From assembly GCA_947646735.1 (NCBI GenBank), contig CANTFK010000428.1, forward strand, positions 1 through 40,074: 40,074 nt of DNA, written 5' to 3'. Source of the stretch: Peronospora farinosa (taxonomy: Eukaryota > Oomycota > Peronosporomycetes > Peronosporales > Peronosporaceae). Below the pieces are notes generated by a model that saw only the letters and a program-made list of their open reading frames with translations, searched no databases and was not told where the DNA came from. A program made the translations under genes and the position numbers. Positions 1 through 10,076 of the stretch are shown here, piece by piece (the first letter of the stretch is position 1; each line of letters begins with the position of its first letter).

Positions 1-900
1 CCCATTACACTCAGTGCATACCTTGAGGTCTTCATGCGCTATGAAGCAACGCTGATCGGGCAGGTCCATGACCATGTAGCGTCGGTTATGCCACAAATTA
101 CATTCTGATGCCCGATGGAGAGCCAAAGTCTCGCCCACTTGCTTTGGTCGTAAAAAACTTCGAGGCGAAAGAGGTGAAAATCTTTACCTTCGGATCCGAA
201 AGGTTGAAGTGGCGATGAACGTCGCCATGCCTGAAATTAGAGCAACAACGAAGTAGCACGACCATTTTCGAGATAAGCGGCAGAGCTAATACCGTGTGAT
301 GCGTCTGTAGGTGCTGCATTTCCAACATGATTTATACTTAAGAAGCAGTTTTCTTGTGTGTTTGCACCGCCTAATCAGGCATATCGCGTGCGCTCGCGCT
401 TTCTAGCTTTCCGAAAAGAGAAGGAAGGGTTAGTTGGACTATGCCCATGAGTCAATAATTCTAAATGCTGCTATGCAGCTGGATCCTCTTTCATAAGACA
501 TCCGAGCGATCATGTTTAAGGGAAGGACTTTGCACTAGAGTCGCAGGGACAGGAGTCTTCGTGTCCAACCTTCGAATCTTGAGGAGGCAGTGATACTTTT
601 GTTGAACGCCGAGTTTAATTTCAAAGAAGGTCGCTATGGTATGCATGGGTATAACTTGAATGCCTTGAATAAGTATGGACCTCATCCATACTTAAGATGA
701 AGAAGCTGAGCTTCAAGCTGCAGAGTAGCAACGAAACATATGTTAATTCTGTATGTGCGGAAGCATGAAACACCTCCGCCCAAGTTGTCCATTTCAAAAG
801 CAGCTTCAGAATCTCCAGGGCCGGAAACTCGAAAGGCGGGCATGGTGGGGGAGAACGCACACCCCCACTAGGGCTCCCGCGCCTACTGGGCATAAATAAA
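1..900 (+). pseudogene. gag remnant of gypsy element A
   Basis: DNA similarity to element B gag is clear in patches: 26-90 (FMRYEA-type coding), 350-420 (a VFEPPNQAYRVR-type stretch; compare 27765-27820) and 430-620 (compare 27850-28030). The frame is broken several times and no continuous Gag can be read. After about 770 the sequence turns into a Pro/Ser-rich segment, possibly the Gag C-terminus. No CCHC zinc knuckle was found. Confidence 0.65.
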
Positions 901-1490
901 GTTTTTTAGAATTTCTAAGAGGTAGAGGTGAGCACGGCGTAGCCTTCGACGACTACGTGGAAGATTTTACGGAGCGTGAGTGCAAGTTAGACTTGTATCA
1001 GAAACCGTTAAGGGCTTGAAAATGGTATGTTTGATTTTAAATGACTCAAGGCGTCGAGCAACTATGTCCAACGCTGTTCTCTTGAAGGGAGTTATCAATA
1101 TTCTGAGGCACAAAAGCACAAGAAGGGAATTTCACGGTCCTACTCGCAACCTGATACACGTACCACCATTTCCACAGCTCCTTAGAGATTAAGTGTGAGA
1201 TTTTTTGGACTCCGATAGCATATTACGCTGTATTTTTCTGGACTTGGACTGAAGATATATTCTCATTTATAATATGTCTTGGTTGGAATGCACGAGCCAG
1301 CATCGATTGGAGGTACAAAACCTTAACTGCAGCGCGCATGTTCCTAATAAAGCTTTAAAGAGTCATTGACCATTGTGCGTAAACGCAAATTCCCTCGTTT
1401 TACGCGTACTTTCTGTGCCACGAAATTGGTTATGAATCAAGGGCTGTCGAACGATTTGACTACGTTGAACGTTTTGGTGACTTAATTGTT
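901..1490 (+). other. unassigned interior of element A (gag-pol junction, protease/RT palm expected here)
   Basis: By position this should hold protease and the N-terminal half of reverse transcriptase, but I see no retropepsin D-S/T-G motif and no readable palm motifs. The segment is far shorter than the matching part of element B (about 28060-30100), so most of this part of pol appears deleted or decayed beyond recognition. No host gene is visible. Confidence 0.4.
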
Positions 1491-2384
1491 TCGACTCCAT
1501 TGAGGCTATGCGCAGACTATTTCTTAAAATTTATGTCCATAGTCGTGCTGAACACGGACGGTCTGATACCGCAAACCATATCGTTCACTTGCGAGCAGCG
1601 CTCGATATGCATGCGCACTAATAAGCTATATGCTAATGCATCTAAGTTCATCTTCGGTTCCGAAGAGATTCCTTTTTAGGGTGCTTCATTGGGAAGCGAG
1701 GCCTCCGAGCGGATCCCGCTAAGCTCACAGACATTGTAGATCAACCTGTTCCACAATCTCAAAGGACTTGCGTAATTTAGTTGACCTTGCTAATTACTTG
1801 CATAAGTACAGCGAGAATTAAGCTGATATGGCTCGGCCATTATACAATTTTCTAAAAAAAGGATGTGGGATGGTGTTGGCATGCCAAACACGAGGACAAT
1901 TTTCAAGCGGTGAAGGCTAGCCTTCGTCATGCTCCCATTTTGGCTTTGCCGGATCTTGACCGATCGTTTAGCGTCGTCTGTGGCGCGTTGGATCTTGCCA
2001 TTGGCAGTGCTATGTTAAAAACAGATGCTGAGGTCGTGAGCGTGTGGTCGCTTTTGAATCTCGCTAGCTGAAAGCGGCAGAGAAAACTGCCCAGTTCATG
2101 ACAAAGAGCTACTTGCAATGAAGTATGCTCTAGTCAAATTCAGAGTTCATCTACTTGGCTCGAAGCCTTTTGTGATCTATACTGATCATGCGTCTTTACA
2201 CAATGCGACTCAGTCGCCTCATCTCTCGCAGAGAATGGCCAGATGGCTTTTATTCTTTGATAAATATAGCTTCGAGGTGAAGTATAAGCCGGCCCGCAAA
2301 ACGCTTTGGCTGATGCGTTATCACGCAGACCTGACTATGAGCTGGATCATGTTACGAAATTGTCGTCGTCGATCACGAATCTGA
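1491..2384 (+). pseudogene. reverse transcriptase thumb and RNase H remnant of element A
   Basis: Across shifting frames the segment reads as a gypsy RT end: a HSRAE-like stretch (about 1540), NKLYAN (about 1622), FGSEEIP (about 1655), then a connection with ANYLHKYSEN (about 1790). RNase H follows with KASLRHAPILALPDLDRSF (from 1912), MKYALVKFRVHLLG (from 2118), YTDHASL (about 2178) and HLSQRMARWL (about 2220), closely matching the same blocks in element B. Stops and frameshifts break it at about 1675, 1825, 2068 and 2300. Confidence 0.8.
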
Positions 2385-3210
2385 TTCGTGCTGGATACGC
2401 TAAGGTTGATCACTGTGTAGCTATGCTACGTGCCCTCGGCATTTCACAATTCGGACATAAGTCGTCGGCACGATCACGTGCGAGCCTTCTCCAATATTTT
2501 ATCGATAAGGACTGTTTTACGGATTCATCGCGCATTGTGGTTCCTCATGATGATGATCTAATTTATCATATCCCCTATGAGGCGCACGGCACTGCCATTG
2601 GTGGTCATTTGGTTCGTGAAAAGACCTATGGTTCAGTATGCTAACGTTATTGTTGGCCCAAACTGTGCAAATGGGTGAGCACGTATGTGCGTACGTGTGA
2701 AACGTGTCAACGGGTTAAGCTGTCGCCCTATTCGGCGGTGCCTTTTACTAGTTTGCCTGTCCCCACTTCGGAGTCCATTAGTATATTTTTGTGCTTGGTC
2801 TACCGAAAGATTCGCATGGCAACACAGGTATAGTGATCTTTGCTGACCGTTTGAGCAAGATGGATCTTTTAGAGGCTGTGCCGGATTCTATTGATGGTAA
2901 AGGTACAGCACAGCTGTTTATTGATCAAGTGTCTCGCAAACATGGCTTTCCTGTTGCAATTGTTTCCGACCGTGACCCTCGCTTTACGAAATAAATTTTG
3001 GAGGTCCGACTTCCAGGTGCTAGGCACACGATTGGACATGTCCACAGTGGATCATCCGCAGACCAATGGTCAAACTGAACGCGCTGATCGCGTCGATGAG
3101 AATATCCTCCGCGGTTTTTGCGCTGATACGCATGGACGTTGTAGCTCTATGCTCCCTGTTGTTGAGTTTGCGCTAAACAAGTTCTGTGCACGCCTTTTAT
3201 GGCTATAACT
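2385..3210 (+). pseudogene. integrase zinc-finger and catalytic core remnant of element A
   Basis: An H-H-C-C zinc module is readable: HGTAIGGHLVREKTYG (about 2585-2632) followed by CETCQRVK (about 2698-2722). The core continues in pieces: FADRLSKMDLLEAVPDSI (about 2840), HGFPVAIVSDRDPRFTK (about 2940-2990, containing the second catalytic Asp) and NGQTERADRV (about 3065-3095, the region of the catalytic Glu). At least three frameshifts or stops interrupt it. The order and the spacing to RNase H are as in intact chromoviruses. Confidence 0.8.
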
Positions 3211-4070
3211 CCGTTATATGTGACCGGACTGACGCACCCGCGCGTTCCGTTGACGCTACTATTTCGTCAATCAGGGCTTGGTGAGGGAGAGGTTGCCGAT
3301 CGGCTTGCTAACTTCATGTTCAAAGACACGTAAGCGCGTTTGTTACTGCGCTTTTGCGAGTCTTACATTATGTGCGTGATACAATGACTGATATCCAATA
3401 TGAACAAAAGGATGCTAAAGGCAGAAGTTATAGTGGAAGCTATGAGGTCGGGTACTTAATCCTAAGAATCTACTTACCAATGTAGTGTCTGCTGTCTCTA
3501 AAAACAAAGCTGCGTTCACTTTTCATCAGTCGTGACCAAGAAGGGCCTAGCGTATACGCTGAATCTGCCGCGCAATTTTTGTACACATCCCGTGTTTATG
3601 TTGTCATGCTTAAGCCATATAGAAGGGACCCAAGGCCCTTGAATGTTGAGGCGTTTGCGCCGAGAAAGCCAAATTTGCCGCAGGATGTAACATTTGTAGT
3701 AGCACGTCCAGCTGTCCCTCTTACCTAGATTGCTTCTACTCCATACTGCAGCCGAGTCTGCACCGCGTCAAGCGTTCTCTAAGTCTGAACAAAAGTCTCA
3801 CGAAGACACTTTACTTCGTTAACCAGCTCAGCGTGACCTGTCACCGATATATTGGCCTCAGGCGATGTTGCTCGAGCAAGGGAACCTTCACTTTCATGTG
3901 GAGAGACATCTACAGAAGCATCGTCACCATGGCCAATATCAGTATCTGCTAAAGTGGTGAGGGTATCCCGAGCCAGTGAACTCATGGGAGTTTAAGATGC
4001 CCTGCGGCAATCTTGTACGCCGTGGATTTTTTTGAACGCCGCGCTCAGAGTCATCTTGCGACCGATGGTG
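3211..4070 (+). pseudogene. integrase C-terminus and chromodomain remnant of element A
   Basis: After the core, a readable LPRNFCTHPVF..VMLKPYR segment (about 3565-3625) is the usual end of a gypsy integrase. The frame then decays until KW.GYPEPVNSWEF (about 3950-3990), a typical chromodomain core with the aromatic cage Trp and the GYP..NSWE signature. An in-frame stop replaces one residue of that motif. A chromodomain after integrase assigns the element to the chromovirus lineage, whose chromodomain is known to guide insertion to particular chromatin. Confidence 0.65.
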
Positions 4071-4130
4071 TTTCTTACTAGTATGGTGAAAGCGGGCAAG
4101 CCCGCGGCTACAGGGTAGCCGAAGCACTTA

Positions 4131-4562
4131 ATGCTGGAGAACAGGCGCATAGCGCGATCGTATCGACCACAGCTGGACTTGGGCCTTCATCTTTGCTTAG
4201 TCATAGCGAAGCTTCCGTTACAGCCGAACGTCCGCCACACTGGCACTACCTCAAAGAGCCATCATACAACTAAGGCGCCAAGCTCGATGCACCCAGCGGA
4301 TGAATTCATTGCCTTCATTGTCTTCCATATCTCCAGCCATGAGGAGGATGAATATGCCTTTCATGGCAGATACCGACGCATCACGTGTTTGCTTCGCCAA
4401 GCGTGCCTTCTATCGACTTTGCGTGGTAACGCATGGATCGAGATCTCTCTCGCATTAAGCCTTTCGCGTTGCGATTTCTTTGGGTGTGTTGGCCTCAAGC
4501 CTGGTGGGCCATACAGAAAGCGAGTGGCCAAACGACTCTTTGAGGCGCCCTTCCACGGATAG
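4131..4562 (+). CDS. 143-codon open frame downstream of the chromodomain of element A (function unknown)
   Basis: A continuous frame of 143 codons sits between the chromodomain remnant and the 3' LTR, whereas everything upstream is full of stops. The C-terminal half is compact and basic, with a run of Leu/Arg helices, SLSRCDFFGC and GLKPGGPYRKR. I do not recognise a domain. It could be a 3' extra ORF of the retroelement, a tail of the polyprotein, or an accidental open frame. No equivalent is evident after the chromodomain of element B. Confidence 0.3.
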   Translation: MLENRRIARSYRPQLDLGLHLCLVIAKLPLQPNVRHTGTTSKSHHTTKAPSSMHPADEFIAFIVFHISSHEEDEYAFHGRYRRITCLLRQACLLSTLRGNAWIEISLALSLSRCDFFGCVGLKPGGPYRKRVAKRLFEAPFHG

Positions 4563-4770
4563 TGGTGTGAAGTCATAGTCTCTCTGTAACTACACTCCTC
4601 GATCGGCACCGAGCGCCCTCCTCTTCTTTAAATGTGCATTGCTGTTGCTCATCAAGCGCTTTCGTGACAGTCGTCGTTGACGGTATGTCCGGTACTACGC
4701 GCAATGCAATTAGTGTGTTTGCGACACCACGTTCACTTGATACCTCTCTTAAGGAATCGGCATTAAGGTA

Positions 4771-5262
4771 TGGTGTCGGTAATACCGTACCTTATCGGTT
4801 ATGATTTGACACACGACATCGCCGTACTAAGTACAACATACCCTTATGATTGCTTGACGTGTCATCCACTAATGAATTCTGCATATTTTAATGACTATTA
4901 TAGTGTTTGGTCTAGTGTAGGGTACTTAGAATACTCAAGTCTTATTGTATAGATATACTTCCGGTCTCATTTTGACTTATAGAGTCAAGCCGTGTTCTCT
5001 AGTGCACTTCGTGCGTTTGGTTCTTTGAATCGTTAAGCTTTCAAAGCTTGTCAAGTTGCAAAGGTTGTTGACTGTAGAAGTCTCTCCTAGTATTTTAGAA
5101 CGGGTGGACGTCTTAGTCGCTCATTAGTTCCTGAGAACTAAGTGGCTTTTAGCCCTCGTATTAATTTCCCCAGAGCTAAGAAGCTTTTAGCCAGTATAAG
5201 TCTTCCGCTGACTTAAAAAGCTGCGTAGCTACGATACATCGACCAATTGACCGGTTCATGTA
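4771..5262 (+). repeat. 3' LTR of gypsy element A (LTR family 1)
   Basis: The segment aligns over its length with 26738-27240 upstream of element B gag. Shared landmarks are a CGGTAATACC / CAGTAATACC start, TCTAGTGTAGGGTACTTA, GTGCACTTCGTGCGTT, TTAGTTCC.GAGAACTAAG, GTGGCTTTTAGCC and a terminal GCTGCGTAGC / GCTGTGCAGC block. The start is set at a TGG next to an AAGGTA-rich flank; both ends are good to about 10 bp. Divergence between the two copies is substantial, so the insertion is not recent. Confidence 0.75.
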
Positions 5263-5543
5263 GTTCAAGCTATTGCGTAAACCTTGTTTTGCCATTGCCG
5301 CTGGGACGATGCCAGTCGAGACTCATCATGTGATTGCAACATTACCTCCCAGTGGCTGCTACGTGCTTGACGTAAAGATCTGTGGCTACATTTACTGCTC
5401 TATCTATATCATGGATACAAACCGCTTTGCAACCTGTAATTATTGATATCCAGCTAGTTTCCCTGCTAAAAGTAATACATATACTTCAGTGATACTGCAA
5501 CAATCATTCAAATCCATTGGAGGTCCCCACCACGTCAATAGTC

Positions 5544-7074
5544 ATGAAGAGCAGTCCACAAAAGGCCTGGCGAGCAGCAGCAGGTCCGTAGACTAGTCTC
5601 AATATCTATGCTCTATTGTCTTCTCTACAATGCAGTGAATTTTCTATAATTTTCCTGTTTCTATACAGAAAAATTGGCTGCTGCCGACTTTCTTTTGATT
5701 GCAACAGGCGCCGGCTTTTCTGCTGATTCCTCGCTGCCAGTTTATGCGTACGGCTTCTTGTCAAAATATATTGCAATATATTGTTATAGACTAAAATGTA
5801 AATTTTACTATGTATCTTTTTTTGTATACAATACTACATTAGGGACATCGCCAAAATAGACGCGTACGATAAAATGGGCGTGACGTACCAAGATCTATGT
5901 GATCCGTACATGCTCGAGCAAGACGAAGAAATTTTCTATGGGTTTTGGGGCAGTTGTGTTAATTTATACAGAGATACAAAACATCATCGAGGATACGACA
6001 TTTTACTCAAGTGGAGAGATGCTATTCGAGCTAAAAGAACGTTAGAAAATGGCAATCGCACAAATGGAAAGAGAATGAAGTTTCAAGCTTCTTTTGATCA
6101 GCTAAAACAGTGTAAAGCTCTTCCAGCTGAAGTGACGATCGATTCCGTGACCAACGACCCATTTTTTGTCTACACGTCTAATGTAAGGAGTTGATGGATG
6201 AACGATGGATTCATTTTGTGTTGTTCCGGTTTTGAAAGTATTGGGGTTTGATAACGATGACCACTTGGTAGGTTGATTCGCACTTCAAGCGAGATTTTGA
6301 CGATAAGGAAGTGTATGAACTCCATGGCAGTGTGGAGACGTGGCAGTGTGCAGGCGATGTTGAGACTGGTGCTCGAGTGCCATGTGAAAGGATCTGGACG
6401 CTGCCGGCCGAATTCCGCTTTGATTTGGATGAGCCGACAATGAGAGCGTCTGGAGCGAAAGCGACGACTTGCCCGAAATGTGGAGGCAAAGGGCGACCGA
6501 ATGTGCTCATGTTTCATGATCGCCAATGGATTGCAAACAAATTAGAGGAGGTGTGGTAGGGTCGAATTATTGTTACGCATTGGATGGAGCTCGAGACTTA
6601 TTCTTGCCAATGTACTGGATATTGTAGAACGGATACATTGCATGGGAATCCGTGATGGAAGTTGTACGTTGGACATGGTCGGTCGCACTTTACGCTGCTG
6701 ATTATAACCGATTATCACTGAACGATACTCCTTACAGATGCTTCAAGAAGATCCAAAACTGAATCTCGTCGTGCTTGAAATGGGCTGCGGAACACGGGTT
6801 CGTAATATAAGAAATATGTGCTTGCTATATATTGTTGATATCGTTGGTGCACTAGGTTCCATCTGTTCGTAGAGAAACCGAAATGGTTGTTGCGGATGTG
6901 ATTGAGGGCTGCAATCGCCCCCAAGCGACACTCATACGAGTCAACCCTGAAATTCCTACCTGTGATAACCCTCTTCTTATCATGAACGAGGGGTTTATTT
7001 CCATTCGATCGAAGAGCCTAGAAGCTTTAGAAGGTATTGACCGAGAGCTCACCAACCTCCAGCAGAAGGCTTAA
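5544..7074 (+). CDS. SIR2-like NAD-dependent protein deacylase
   Basis: Six exons: 5544-5583, 5669-5747, 5843-6182, 6272-6550, 6738-6797 and 6856-7074, all GT-AG, giving 338 residues. Visible motifs are the NAD-binding GAGFSADSSLPVY (residues 27-39), TSNVDSHF (about 151-158, the TQN-like motif), the catalytic His of LHGS (His171), and a zinc site of Cys179, Cys191 and the CPKC pair 220/223. GCGTRVP lies near the ribose-binding loop. Sirtuins remove acyl groups from lysine using NAD+. The class with PVYADIAKIDAY in place of the usual DFRG is a divergent SIR2-like group, so the preferred acyl group cannot be told. The start was chosen because exon 1 splices in frame to the nucleotide-binding exon. 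The least certain junction is the 187-nt intron 4, which I placed by continuity of the protein (NKLEE to MLQEDPK). The gene is tail-to-tail with the next one. Confidence 0.85.
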
Positions 7075-7564
7075 GCGAGTGGATGGGACTCGAATAGCGC
7101 TGTAAAGGCTTGCTAGATTTTGGGCTTACATCATCGCAAATTTTTGACATCGATGTTGTGAGTTAAACTTTGCAAACTTCTTCTGGTTGCTCTCCACCTG
7201 AGCTAAAACAGAGTACGTCGTCAAGGTTCTTGAGGTGCTGTCTTACGATTGGTTTTATCTCTATGGACGATACGAACGAAGGTGCAGTAAGGGTGCAAGG
7301 TACCAATTTAGCCACAGGTTCGAAGCAATTCATGTATTTTAATTTCACGATGGCCATCGGCTCCTGCCCAAGGACATATGTAGAACGAAACGACAAATTG
7401 TAATATAGCTTGGTGTTGGTACTGCGATGGTCCGTGAGTTCACGAGATCCTTTTTCGTCCAAGATAATGTCCTTCGGTTTCACGCTTGCGGTACACGATT
7501 TTTCAAACCTTGCATATTGCAACGACAGCACCTGTAGAGACCTTTGCTGCCACCCTTTCGGAAC
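7075..7564. other. intergenic segment with a 122-codon minus-strand open frame (7163-7531)
   Basis: It lies between the 3' ends of the sirtuin-like gene and the GDP-hexose phosphorylase. The minus-strand frame has no upstream partner exon that I can join to it. One stretch, YMNCFEPVAKLV, resembles the YxETFAPVAKL motif at the start of copia reverse transcriptase, and the frame ends in EEVCKV, which is also RT-like. The rest does not match. It may be a small copia fragment or an accidental frame; I would not call it a gene. Confidence 0.3.
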
Positions 7565-9170
7565 TTACTTCGTAACGTGAAGTACAGGTGATCCCTGCAT
7601 TTCACTCACTACCCAGCAGTATACATAGCAATTGTAAAAGTATGGGGGAGTATCCAAGCAAAGAGCAAATATAGCTCGGAAGTGGACATTACTCCATCTT
7701 GATGTTAAGTTTCTCTTTCCATGCCGCCGTGAGTGCAGCTTCCTCGCTCTAGCAGTGCAAAACATGCCACATTTGAGGTTACTGATTACCGCAATTTGCT
7801 GGTGAGTCATGAGTACGTACCGGAACAAGTGAGACTTCCTTGTTCAGAATTGTGTTGAACATCTCTTCGGTCAGATTGTCGTACACTACGCTGTCTCCAG
7901 CAATGATAAGTCCCGAGAGTTCAGCTACGGCAATTCGTAGACTGCCAGCAGATGCTGTAGTTGTATCGGTCTCGGACGCACTGTCGGTAGACAAGCCAGT
8001 ACCATTTTCGCGCTGCGGCTGACGTGGAAAGATAAATACTACCCTGCCTACAACAAGAAGATTGTGTGGCATCTTTTGAGACTGCAAAAGCTCCAGTATC
8101 GTCCACGCAATCTCCATGACGTGTGTCTCATTGCTAGCTGGATCCTCAGGCTCAAGGACGTAGCTAGTCGTCTTCCAATCCAGAAGGTACTTCACAACTA
8201 CTCCACCGATACGAAACATTTCTTCTCTCAGCTGAGTCACAACCGGAAAGTTTACACTCGTCCCATTTTCAATATGAGGGAAGAAGTAGCCTTGTAGATG
8301 AAAGTGATTCACAGATGACCAAGCTCCAGCGCTGTTGAACCCTGTCAGCATTTCGACTATTATTGTATCCTCAATGTGTAAGTGTGAGCAGGAGATACGT
8401 ACCCAGAGCAAAGTCCTCTCGTCGAATCGCCTGGGAGATACTAAGAGCGTACAGCATAAACTTCTTCGTCATTTTCTGCGGTTTCACACGATTTAACTCG
8501 GGCACAAACAACATGTGACCTCGGACCTTCAGTAGAGTTAGCGATAGTTCAACGATAGATGTCCACGGAAAACAAAAGCCTTCGTACCAACGGAGCCACA
8601 TTAACAAGAACAAAGTGCTCCGGTTCATCCTTACCAACATCTCCCATATCAACGGTCTGCACAGAAAGAAGATGCTGGTCGTCTTCGGTCTTGAAACGGA
8701 ATCCACTCAGGAATTCCTCTCTCCTAAACATCAGAATGAGCAAATGTCACGACAGCATGAAATGTCATTTGCAAGTGCGTCCTCCTACTTGGCCATCGTA
8801 AAGTTAAAGTCCGATACTTTCGGGTTGGCAAAAGTTTCATCAGTCGATAGCTGTAAAAGCAGCGGATCCACTGGCCGTTTGTTCTGCGCGTAACAACACA
8901 TGGCTTTGAGTACTCTGATACTTTGTTACAAGTTGTAGCAATTTACCTTGCGATGACTTGGGTTGAACTGAACAATGAGTCCTAAGGTCCCAGGTACACG
9001 ACGACGTAATGTGTCGTCAATATTTGTCCGCATAACACCTGCCGCAAACGTATATACTATCCATGTCATCCTAACATCCCCTTCCATCTTATGTAGATAA
9101 CAAACTTGCCCGCAGACGCGGCAAGGTCCCATCGACTCAGCAGATGTTCGTCCAGGTTTGTCGACGCCAT
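7565..9170 (-). CDS. GDP-hexose phosphorylase of the GDPGP1 / VTC2 family
   Basis: Seven exons, from 5' to 3' on the minus strand: 9170-9110, 9038-8947, 8883-8789, 8723-8588, 8526-8403, 8341-7821 and 7594-7565, giving 352 residues. The order of blocks is that of GDP-D-glucose / GDP-L-galactose phosphorylases: an N-terminal LLSRWDLAAS helix, RRRVPGTLGLIVQFNP, NKRPVDP, DFNFT, HFVLVNVAPL, GHMLFVPEL, then FNSAGAW and the HIT-type nucleotide-transfer motif HFHLQ (His182, His184, Gln186; His184 is probably the GMP-accepting residue). The family phosphorolyses GDP-hexose to hexose-1-phosphate and GDP. Animal members clear GDP-glucose; plant VTC2 commits GDP-galactose to ascorbate. The sequence does not decide between these. 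Intron 1 starts with GC rather than GT. The last 30-nt exon is the least sure; reading through instead adds 17 other residues. Confidence 0.88.
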
Positions 9171-10076
9171 GGCGTTACTACTTTGTCGTAAATCCACACG
9201 TAATGGACGGTCCATACCCGGTCGATTCCTAAGTGATACTGATACCTAGAACGAACTAACCGATAGGAAGTGACCAGACTGCATTTGAGTTGAAAGGCTA
9301 GCGCCAACCACAAGCAGCTATGTGCTTCCACTACGTCATGATGGCGTAGTCACCACCGTTACATGTCCATGATCAAGTGACCTACCAAAACCTTCTTCAT
9401 TTATTTTCATATCAATGATAGATCTTACAAGTCCTAACTGAGTCGACTAGTTTCTAGAGATTTCTTTGGTAGTGACGCTTATTGTCACCAGCTTCTGGTA
9501 AACAATTATGAGTGGAGTTTTTTATTCAAAAGTGAATCAGCATTTCGATTGCAAAGAGGTTCTGAGAGCCAACAAGGCTGTTAAAAAGTAAGAATAAAGT
9601 TGAAATCAATGACTTGGATAGTAACGCGTGCCAGACGCGTTTTGGTTTCCGCCGGGGTTTCATCAGTGGCTTTGTCAATTTGCAAGTGAGAACCACATTC
9701 ATAGAAGCATCTAGAAGCCCCTAGCGCAGGTTAAAGCTCTAGAGTCAATACCATGTCCAACTTGCAGGTAGCAGAACCGAAGCTGAGCTCGGAACGAAAG
9801 TTCGATTTTTTTATAGTAATATAATCGTTCTTGCCCCGCAAAAATATGACCATGTCATTTAGAAATAATAATATTGCTTTTCATCGATCTCAATATCGAT
9901 TAATATTACTGTGCTTACAAGAACATTAGCACGAAGCAAAACAAAATAGTATGTCGTTGTATTCTTGCTCATATTAGTACTGCCCATGATTTCTGCGACC
10001 TGTCAACACAATATCTTCTGACAGGGAACATTATTTTACCAAGGGCATCCATCACAACATTTGCTTCGCCTACCAC
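9171..10076. other. intergenic region between divergent genes, containing an inverted fragment of copia leader
   Basis: No gene is supported here. It separates the start of the GDP-hexose phosphorylase (-) from that of the short-chain dehydrogenase (+), so it should hold both promoters. The central 9605-9770 portion matches, in reverse complement, the untranslated leader of copia element C near 37020-37190. The stretch next to the dehydrogenase start (9780-9960) is AT-rich. Confidence 0.7.
9605..9770 (-). repeat. fragment of copia 5' leader (inverted relative to element C)
   Basis: A 19-base block, ACGCGTGCCAGACGCGTTT (9624-9642), occurs exactly, in reverse complement, at 37154-37172 in the leader of copia element C. 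The similarity extends on both sides: AATGACTT upstream, then a GC-rich GCCG block, TCAGTGGCTT, GCAAGTGA / GCAAAGTGA and a CTAGAA-containing stretch, in the same order. This is therefore a relic about 110-165 bp long, not a chance word. It is the only well-supported transposon trace between 5.3 and 25.5 kb. Confidence 0.65.

Larger units (their letters stand above)
1..5262 (+). mobile_element. Ty3/gypsy chromovirus-type retrotransposon A, 5'-truncated by the window edge and heavily decayed
   Basis: The window opens inside gag: the first 90 bases match the gag of element B (around 27395-27480) with scattered substitutions. Remnants then follow in the usual gypsy order: gag, reverse transcriptase thumb, RNase H, integrase zinc finger, integrase core, integrase C-terminus, chromodomain, 3' region and LTR. 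Every domain carries stops and frameshifts, so the copy is old and cannot be autonomous. The 5' LTR must lie upstream of base 1. Same orientation as element B, about 27 kb away. Confidence 0.85.

Noticed and set aside
6551..6737. Extra coding exon (containing a WMELE-like reading) within intron 4 of the sirtuin-like gene
   Set aside because: No pair of splice sites joins it in frame to both neighbours, and direct joining of NKLEE to MLQEDPK gives a smooth protein.
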